Shown piece by piece: positions 57,301 to 64,000 of a DNA stretch of 64,000 bases; positions within the stretch are counted from its first letter, which is position 1; each line of letters starts with the position of its first letter. The notes under the pieces were generated by a model that was given only the letters and a program-made list of their open reading frames with translations, did no database searches and was not told where the DNA came from. The stretch lies in the NCBI RefSeq assembly GCF_000219625.1, contig NC_018218.1, forward strand, positions 3,720,001 to 3,784,000, written 5' to 3'. A program made the translations under genes and the position numbers. Source of the DNA: Zymoseptoria tritici IPO323. Lineage: Eukaryota > Ascomycota > Dothideomycetes > Mycosphaerellales > Mycosphaerellaceae.

Positions 57301-58780
57301 CCCGCTAATTAATATAATACGCGAAAGCCTAAAACATAACCCTATAGCATCGATAGTCGAACTAGCTATAAATAACCCGGATCCGCCGGAATAGACCTAA
57401 AGGTAGGCTATATAAGGCGAATTCCTCTTCTACGAACGGAAACTGTACGTACCTACGGGCCTAGTACGCCTAGCAGCTCTCCGCTAGTACTATAACGATC
57501 CCCTAGCTAGCTACTTTAGTTTTAAACGGACCCTAGAGCTATTACAACGGTCGTTCTACTAGCTAGATATAAGAAAATACGTTAAGGACTACGTAAATAG
57601 CTACTAGACATACGATAGGGCGAAGCTACGGCAACATAGCCTATATAGAGAACTCTATGCGGAAACTCTACTAAACGGGCCCTAGGAGGACCTAATATTA
57701 GATTTTATTACCGATCTGCCCTTAAGTACGTTTATAAGGCATATATACGACTTAATCCTCGTCGTTATAGACAGGTAGTCTAAAATAGCCTACTACATTC
57801 CTATACGGAAAGATATTAATGCCGAAACCCTCGCGGAGGTCTTCCTAAGAGAGATCTTCCGCCTTTACAGAACTCCTAAGTTAATTACGTCCGATAGAGG
57901 ACTAATCCTTATATCTAAGTTCTAGAGTACGCTCTACTACTACCTTAGGGTCCGAAGGGGCCTAAGCACCGCATATTACCCCTAAACGGACAGTTAGACG
58001 GAGCGTTAGAACTAAACGCTAGAGCAATACCTACGAGTATACTATAACTACGAATAGGACGACTAGGTATAGATACTGTCGGTAGCCGAATTCTTATATA
58101 ACGATAGCGTTTATGCGACAATAGGGGTAACACTATTCTAAGTATATAACGTTCGCGATCTAATTGCCGCTAGATAGCCCGACCTGCCCTAATTAAAGGG
58201 CAAAGCTCCTAGTACGGCGGAGATAGCGCATAGAGTAATCGGCCTATAGAAAACGCTATATAAAAGACTAGCTACGTTATAGGAGAGATATGTACGATAC
58301 TATAATACTTGCAAAACTACGAAAACATATAAGGTTAGCGACTATATGTACCTCTCTACTCGATATTTAAAGTCTATCCGGCCGTCGGAAAAGCTCGATT
58401 ATAAGTATATCGGCCTATATAGGATTAAGCGAGTCGTAAACGACGTCGCGTATACGCTAGAACTACCGGAAACGATAAACATCTATCCTACGTTCTATAT
58501 CTCCCTACTAGAGGAGGAAAAACCTACTAAAATTACTAAACGGGCCTAGAAGAGCCTAAAGGAGATCCGATTAGAGGACCCCGACGTTTATATAGTAGAC
58601 AAGATCCTAAAGCGTAAGAAACAACACGGCAGATAGATATATAGGATCGCGTAGAAGGGTTAGCCCGCGTCTAAAAACACTTAGGAACTTACGACTTACA
58701 TTAGCCCTACTATAATAAGAGTATTTAATAGAAGTATAGGAGGTACTAAGGGCGGTAGACTAGTACGATAGATATACAAA
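54361..58780 (+). pseudogene. gag-pol of element C (mutated)
   Basis: Gag with a decayed CCHC knuckle near 54980-55030 (YSKEGYRR.ECPNKD). Protease core LLDYGAQSNFIDN lies near 55210. RT has [17 protein letters not shown] near 55912 and IVYLDDILIYL at 56212. RNase H region ELLAIVEAFKY is near 56840, integrase near 57540-58000 with ITSDRGLILI at 57887. The end reads LDYKYIGLYRIKRVVNDVAY and a chromodomain-like VDKILKRKKQHGR near 58593. The open piece at 58346-58549 is part of this reading. Confidence 0.84.
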
Positions 58781-59126
58781 CGCGTTATTAGTTACTATTA
58801 AGGCCTAAAAGACACTAGTTAACACTATATAAACTCCTTAGTCCGGTTCCTAGTTACCTTAAAATTTTCTCTACCTTAGAAGAATTTTACGAACCTAGTA
58901 AAATCCTAGGGGGGGAAATTAGGGGCTAAACGGGCCCCTAAGGACGATATTATTATATAACGAGAGACAATCGAGTATAGTAAAGTTATTTTAATTCTAT
59001 CTAATCTATAAGTCGCTAAGTCGTAGTAAAAAGAAACAACCTAGGCGTTACCGCGCCTATTAGTTCTAAAATAGGCCTAAAAGAGGCTAAAAGAGATAAA
59101 AGAAATACAAAAAAGCGCTTATATAC

Positions 59127-60110
59127 TTATTCCTTAGGCTCGAGGTCCCTAGAGAGGTCGTACTCGGTCGGACGGAGTACTCCCTCTATAACGGAGGCCT
59201 TTAAGCCCTTCTTAGCGCCCGTATAGGTATAGACGGTATCTAGAGCGGCCGAAAGGGCCCGAACGCGACGCCTTAGGCGGTCCTCGGTAAATCCTTAGGC
59301 TAGAATAAGTCGCTTATAAGGGGTGTCGGGCACTTCTTTACCCTATTAGGGTTAGTAGGGCACTTTTAGGTAAGAAGGGACCTAAATACTTATAAGCTCC
59401 CTCTTTCGCTTTATAGCCTCCTTAGCGAGCAACTTCTCGCGCTTTCTAAGTATAAGCGGTCCCTTCTAGTTAAATTCGGCCTTACCTTAGTATAGATAGA
59501 GGCCGTTAACACCGGTAAAGGAGTTAAAGCGCCTAAAAGGGGGTTAATAGAGCTAAATAGACCCGAACTAACTATATATACCCCTAAATGCGTACGTAGA
59601 TCGCCTTATAGGCTAAACAAGCCGCCGTAGCTATCGCTTTAGTACTATCGGCGGCAATAGCGGCCTTATAGAGCGCATTAGCCCTTATAATGTCGCCTTT
59701 AACTAGTTCCGGCATCTTTTAACTATATTAGCCCCCGAAAGCCCCCTTTTAACCCTATATATATATACCTAGAAACAATCGCGGTTAGAGCAATTATAAT
59801 ACTTTAGGTAATATTCGTCCTTATTATTAGTTGCCTACTTATCCGGCGATTCGCGCGTAAAGAGGTAGAACTAGGCTAAATCGGCCTTATTTAAGGGCTT
59901 ATTAAGGTAGTTAACGTACGGATTGCCCTTAAAGATGCTATTAGCGGCGAATTGCTTACGTTAGGTTACGATAAAGGCGGGTTACGTTATAATAGGCTCG
60001 TTCGGTCGTAGATAGGGTCGTTTAGTAAGAATAGCGGTTTTTCGATAAAATTCGAGGTCGTCCGGTAGAAGATAGGGCTAGAAGGGAACTAAACGCTACG
60101 TTAGCACTAT
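59127..60110 (-). pseudogene. Antisense gene in element C: Cys-motif protein, spliced, unknown
   Basis: Minus-strand reading between pol and the 3' LTR. Its probable start is ATA at 60110 (mutated ATG). The reading goes through RLVPF, LLPDDLEFYRKTAILTKRPY, FAANSIFKGNPYVNYLNKPL to LKYYNCSNRDCF then TAG, followed at once by a 53-base intron (GTATAT at 59768; branch CTAAT; AAG ending at 59716). The second exon starts MPELVKGDIIRANALYKAAI, needs one frame change or another intron near 59580-59600, and continues with NSFTGVNGLYLY, GPLILRKREKLLAKEAIKRK and LEPKE-stop. The Cys motif, the mutated Trp after it and the intron position match the antisense gene of element B. Function unknown. Confidence 0.65.
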
Positions 60111-60360
60111 ATAGGCTACAAATGCCCCTTAGGGGGGCACTTTTAGACCTGTTTAGCTATCGGATAGGGTTAAGTTATACTTACTAAGTCTATATAAGGT
60201 TATTAAAGAAGAGAAGAATTCGAGGGATCCGAGCCTAGGTTTTAAAGCCGCGGTAGACCCTAATTAAGGCCTTAGGCTATTAAACTTAGTAAACACTAAA
60301 AAGAATTTACTCGAGGTAAAACTATTTAGAGCGCGACGCTCTACGTAAGGAGGGGGGCTA

Positions 60361-60575
60361 TGTTATATCTACCTCCGCCGAATACCGACAATCGGTATCT
60401 AATCCCCTACCTTAGCGGCATATATACCCCTACTAAGGCCTTTTAAGCTCGTTTAAGCTAGATTGCGCCTATATTATAAGGATACGTAGAATCTCCTCCT
60501 TCCGAGAGAGTATCGAATCGAGTCTATTCTAAAGTAATTTATACTACTACTCTATTCTTAACTATACCCTTTATA
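60361..60575 (+). repeat. LTR of element C, 3' copy
   Basis: 215 bases, equal in length to the 5' copy; followed directly by the duplication AACGG and the resumed hAT transposase. Confidence 0.92.
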
Positions 60576-60580
60576 AACGG

Positions 60581-62230
60581 CTAGACCGATAGAGCGAGTA
60601 GGAGCGTTATTAATTACCTCGCGGTTACTACTAAGGCTACGTATTTCCTATCGTCGGAGTAGGTCGGTACGGAGCGTAGCTCGGCGTAGAATTATGCGAG
60701 AAGTCTTATACGTATCGTCTAGAGGTTTCCGCGTAGTAAGGTAGTTATAATAACCTTAGATAATGCGAGTATAATAAAGGGTGCTTAGTAGAAGGTTAGT
60801 TTAAAATTAAAGAAACATAAAGCTTAAGTTTAAAGTTCCGAGATCTATAGATAGCTACCTAATTAGGCTTAGTGTCCGCGGCGGGCCGCGCTTTCGGCTA
60901 TACCCTATATGCTATAAATTCTCTAATTAGCTCGCTAACAGCTTAGTTAGATATCTAAGTAGTATCCTTAAATTGTCGGACTTAGCTACTACTCTTACTA
61001 ACTTAACCTTCTTATAAACGACCTTTACGAGGAGTAGCTTGTTAAACTTACCTTCCGCGACGCTTAGGCGGTCGCCGAGTACTTTAAGAATACCTTTATG
61101 CCTAAGGAGTTAATTATTAAGATTAGTAAGGGCCGTACGAAGCGCTTCTAAGTATAAGGTAGTATGCGTTAGTAAGGTAGACTAAACTACGTAAAATTAG
61201 TCTAAGACAACCGCGTCTATATTAAGAAGCTAGTTAAGAGGCACTAGGATCGACTACTTTATAGCGCTAACGTAAAGTAGAAGGTAGCATAGCGTAAGAT
61301 CTTAAAGATCGTAGATAAGACCGCTAACTTCTAGTACAACCTTAAGTATTATATTAACCTTATAGAGCCCTTCCTTAAGGTAACTATTACTCTCGAGCAC
61401 GACTACCCTCGCCTTAGCTATATATATAGCAACTTCTAGTAGCTATATAATTAGTTATAGAACAACGGTCTACTTACTAACAACGAGATTAAGCCTATAA
61501 TTAACGTACGATACGAGGCTCTTTATTACCCCCTTATACTCGTCGCTTACCTCGCTAATATTAAGGAGCGTAGTAAGGACTATAACGCATTCGTTATCGT
61601 TACTAACGACTAGCTTTACTCGATAACTAGCTTCCTTATCGACTTCTATACTACTTAATAACGTACTAGTACTCTTAAGGGATATAGTAGTTATCCGGAG
61701 TCTACGGTCGAGATATATACTCGTACTAGTGCCCTCTTAGCTAAGCTATAGAACCTTCGCAACTATAATAGTATCTTTAGTAATTTAGTTATCTAGAAGT
61801 CTAGCTTAGCTAAGAACATGTCGACAACGTAATAGTAGTATAATAACTTCCGGACGAGCTATCCGGAGCTTACCGCCCTCTATTTATTCGCTCTAGTAGT
61901 ATGTCTAATAATAGGGCCGGCTAAACGCAATTAGTTAGCCCATAGCTTTATTTAGAGCCTCCGCCGTAATCGCCTTAGCTATAAGGTCCTTAAGATACTT
62001 ATCTATATGTTCTAGAACCTTCGCATTAAGTATCGCGTTAACGATAGATTCCTTAAGGACATTAAGCGTAATTCTAATATAGTAGGCCCTATAGAGATGT
62101 TAGAGCTATTAAGGTAGTTATAAGAAGATAAGGAGTAGATAACAACGACGTTTATAGAGGTTGTTAAAGAGGCGTTGTTAATAGATCTAGCACTAACAGA
62201 GCGATAGCAATGAACAACGAGCACCATTTA
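60581..62230 (+). pseudogene. hAT transposase, C-terminal part (mutated)
   Basis: Resumes with TDRASRSVINYLAVTTKATY, then SKVVITLDNASIIKGA (the DUF659-like core with a conserved Asp), LEHDYPRLSYIYSNF, YEALYYPLILVAYLANIKER and an end typical of the hAT dimerisation region (NNFRTSYPELTALYLFALVV). Trp and Gln codons are TAG/TAA. Confidence 0.75.
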
Positions 62231-62275
62231 CTAACTTACTAACATGCAACTTCCTATCAAGGTTAGCGTGGCCAC

Positions 62276-62345
62276 TATGTGCACCATTGTGCACACCAGT
62301 GTGCACACAGTGCACACCGCCATTTTGCTTACATGCACCGTGCAG
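62276..62345. repeat. hAT subterminal TGCAC repeats, unmutated
   Basis: TGTGCACC, TGTGCACACC, TGTGCACACA, AGTGCACACC, ATGCACC and GTGCAGC follow in about 70 bases before the right terminal repeat. The left end (53190-53235) has TGCACG, TGCATA, TGCACT and TGCATA. Such repeats bind hAT transposases. Unlike the element body these stretches keep CA and TG. Confidence 0.6.
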
Positions 62346-62356
62346 CAACACCTCTA

Positions 62357-63266
62357 ATCAACGCGAGGGCTCGCGTTGAACAACACAGGCATACCTAGCT
62401 AAGTACATGTACCGGCCAGTCGGTGGCATGGGACATTATCCATTTTGCCGCGGTACGCGAAATACTGTCTTGTGAAAGTCGATGGGACCATTTTGAACAA
62501 TCGGCACTGCATGTCGTAAAGGATTTTGCTAAGCTTTCCCGTGTAGGTCGTATGCACAGATCTCACTGACTTGACAAGTTTCGTGAGCCAATCGGTCGTA
62601 TCGATTGAGGTAGCTGCTAATTCTTTTGCCTTCGCTGTTGTCACTGTGCTCTCCTACTATCATATTGCGACCATCTCAAGGCCGATCTGCCTCGTTTAGC
62701 TATCGTTCACAACCTCTGGAGAACTTCGGCGGTAAGTAGTGCTGTGACAATGACTGAGCATTCTCTGCTTCTTTTGTGGCCAGGTTGGGAACAATGTGCA
62801 TGGCTCAGTAGAAGAACACTTTTTTCGACCTTGAACAGCGAGGATTGTGGTGCAACTCCATGGCCATGATGTTATCTACAAAGAGACCGAGAACTCTCAG
62901 CCAACTGACCCGTCGCGCCTTCCCGTGCGCATATCATGTTGATAATGGTCAATTCCAGCCAGATTGTGTGACATCCGCTCGCCTCGACAGCTGAGAATGT
63001 GCAGCGGGGAAGAATTAGGTGTCCAGAGAGAGTGCCCCATCTGCACAATAGCCGCGCCATAGCTGGAACGCGAACAGTAGCTACCTCCTCCCCAGACCTG
63101 GCCCTCCACAACAAGCCTCCATCGAAGATATTGGCCCATATCCTCCTCCACAACCGTGACCGCGAAACCCGCCGGATGAAGGCCGAGCTCCTTCCATTCC
63201 ATTGGATTCGCTCAGAACGCCAATGCTGTAAACAAGCCCGTGAAATGGATGCGATTTGGGCTGCTG
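62357..63266. other. Host region right of the hAT element, no certain gene
   Basis: Begins with the hAT duplication inside a perfect palindrome (TCAACGCGAG-GG-CTCGCGTTGA, 62358-62379). CpA/TpG are at host level. A minus-strand frame at 62399-62644 (81 codons, MTTAKAKELAATSIDTTDWL) has ordinary composition but no recognised family. Frames at 62872-63474 overlap the G-gamma gene in the wrong frame. Part of it should be the 3' UTR of that gene. Confidence 0.45.
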
Positions 63267-63668
63267 CTACATGATTGAGCAGCACCCGTTCGATTGCTGC
63301 GGCGCATACGGATCCTCGCGCTTGTCGATTGTGCCCCATCGGCTCGGTACCATGAAGTCCTGCCATAGAAGAAGAGCCATGATTAGCATGAGCGCGGTGT
63401 GTGGCTTGCAAACGCCGAGTATACCTTGGGCTCCTTGTCCGTGAAAGCAATGAGGCTGTAGATGCGGTTAGCAAGAGGTGTCCAACATGCGCGGCGCAAG
63501 AGCGACAACATACTCTAGAGCAGCTTCCGACACCGGTATCCTTCTGCGATTCAAATCTTCCTGAAGTCGCTGGTTCAGCTCCGTGAGCCGCCTAAGCTTG
63601 AGCTCGGCCATTGACTGCTTCTTCGATTTGCCATTTTCGTTGGTCCGAATCTCGTACGGGGAGGACAT
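63267..63668 (-). CDS. gpg-1: Heterotrimeric G-protein gamma subunit
   Basis: It forms the membrane-bound beta-gamma dimer in pheromone and nutrient signalling. Exons 63514-63668, 63425-63455 and 63267-63359 give 92 residues. The start MSSPYEIRTNENGKSKKQ is followed by the coiled-coil block SMAELKLRRLTELNQRLQED and RRRIPVSEAA. The 31-base middle exon supplies LIAFTDKEPK, and exon 3 reads DFMVPSRWGTIDKREDPYAP, ending NGCCSIM. CSIM is a CaaX box for farnesylation, with a preceding Cys for palmitoylation. Introns are 58 (GTATGT) and 65 bases (GTATAC), both in phase. Unspliced readings hide most of the gene, but every family block is present. Confidence 0.92.
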
Positions 63669-64000
63669 GATGCTTTCGGTCTCGAGCGCAAAGCAGGGAC
63701 GAGCGGCGGGTGCGAGCGATATAGATATTCAGCTGATCAATGCCGCGGGAACGTGGTCGGGGAGCCGCACGGACTGCGAAGGCGGTGGGAGGTTCGTCCG
63801 GGATGGATTATGCAGAGCAGTACGCTTGCGAACGCACGACGGTAATTGCTGTAATCCGAGTGCGGCGAAGGTCGTGTCGCGGTCAATCAGTGGCATGCGA
63901 CGAAGACTGCGGAGGAGGATCAGCGGCCGTTTTCGCGACAAGATGTTGGTTCGTGCTACCTTTACCACGCCGCGTGCTCCCCTGCGTCCAGCTCAGACTC
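63669..64000 (-). other. Upstream region of the G-gamma gene
   Basis: No supported gene. A minus frame at 63729-63968 is open for 79 codons (MVKVARTNILSRKRPLILLR) but shows no family signature and is probably leader or promoter. Confidence 0.4.

Larger units (their letters stand above)
54146..60575 (+). mobile_element. Ty3/Gypsy chromovirus-type LTR retrotransposon C
   Basis: LTRs of 215 bases at 54146-54360 and 60361-60575; 5-bp duplication AACGG at 54141-54145 and 60576-60580. Purine tract AAGGAGGGGGG lies just before the 3' LTR. 6430 bases, inserted in the hAT transposase. Gag-pol on the plus strand and an antisense gene downstream of pol, all mutated. Confidence 0.93.
53174..62356 (+). 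mobile_element. hAT DNA transposon, interrupted by Ty3 element C
   Basis: Terminal inverted repeat TAGAGGTGTTG at 53174-53184 and its complement CAACACCTCTA at 62346-62356. The 8-bp duplication is ATTAACGC (53166-53173) / ATCAACGC (62357-62364); the single difference is CA to TA. Net length about 2.7 kb without element C. TGCAC/TGCAT motifs cluster inside both ends, as hAT subterminal binding sites do. Confidence 0.88.

Noticed and set aside
62872..63474. 200-codon minus-strand frame right of the cluster
   Set aside because: It overlaps the three-exon G-gamma gene in a different frame and its reading (Arg/Ser-rich) has no family pattern.
1..64000. tRNA, rRNA or CRISPR loci
   Set aside because: I looked for B-box-like GGTTCRANNCC and cloverleaf-forming stretches and for regularly spaced repeats and found none convincing. 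A tRNAscan run would be decisive.

Overview
The window is nuclear DNA of a filamentous ascomycete (Pezizomycotina; a dothideomycete is likely but not proven). The evidence is short introns of about 50-80 bases with fungal splice and branch sites, genes typical of moulds (MIC60, a NUC-1/PalcA-type regulator, a GPI-anchored lysophospholipase), and transposons carrying the marks of repeat-induced point mutation (RIP).

1-36 kb is an ordinary gene-dense arm on both strands. In order it holds: the 3' part of a lysophospholipase; a P-loop ATPase; an MRH-domain membrane receptor; a SelW-like redox protein divergent from MIC60; a Baeyer-Villiger-type flavin monooxygenase followed by a small GPI protein and a decayed second copy of that end; two kinase-like proteins around a multi-pass membrane protein; an unrecognised acidic protein; a degenerate GH72 glucanosyltransferase-like gene; the N-terminal methyltransferase TAE1; a conserved disordered protein; a small conserved fungal protein; tRNA 2'-phosphotransferase TPT1; AP-1 gamma-adaptin; an F-box protein divergent from it; and a NUC-1/PalcA-type bHLH regulator of phosphate acquisition. 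Most are housekeeping genes and no operon-like logic links them.

36.2-62.4 kb is a nested transposon cluster that I resolved to the base from repeats and target-site duplications. A MULE (36186-52936, 8-bp TSD CGGCCGAC) is interrupted by Ty3 element A (37101-50313, TSD CCTAC). A is interrupted in its integrase by Ty3 element B (40977-47948, TSD CTACC). After a 229-bp sliver of host DNA comes a hAT element (53174-62356, TSD ATCAACGC, left copy mutated to ATTAACGC), itself interrupted by Ty3 element C (54146-60575, TSD AACGG). All five are riddled with TAG/TAA where Trp and Gln codons are expected. CpA/TpG is strongly depleted while CpG survives, as expected from CpA-directed RIP.

The most interesting observation is a gene on the opposite strand between pol and the 3' LTR in both B and C. 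Both copies share a Cys motif ending Asp-Cys-Phe-Trp(TAG), followed directly by an intron at the same position. I do not recognise this gene.

62.4-64 kb returns to unmutated host DNA and ends with a three-exon gene for the heterotrimeric G-protein gamma subunit (CaaX box CSIM). Exon joins were inferred by eye from reading frame, splice consensus and remembered family patterns. No alignment or gene finder was run.
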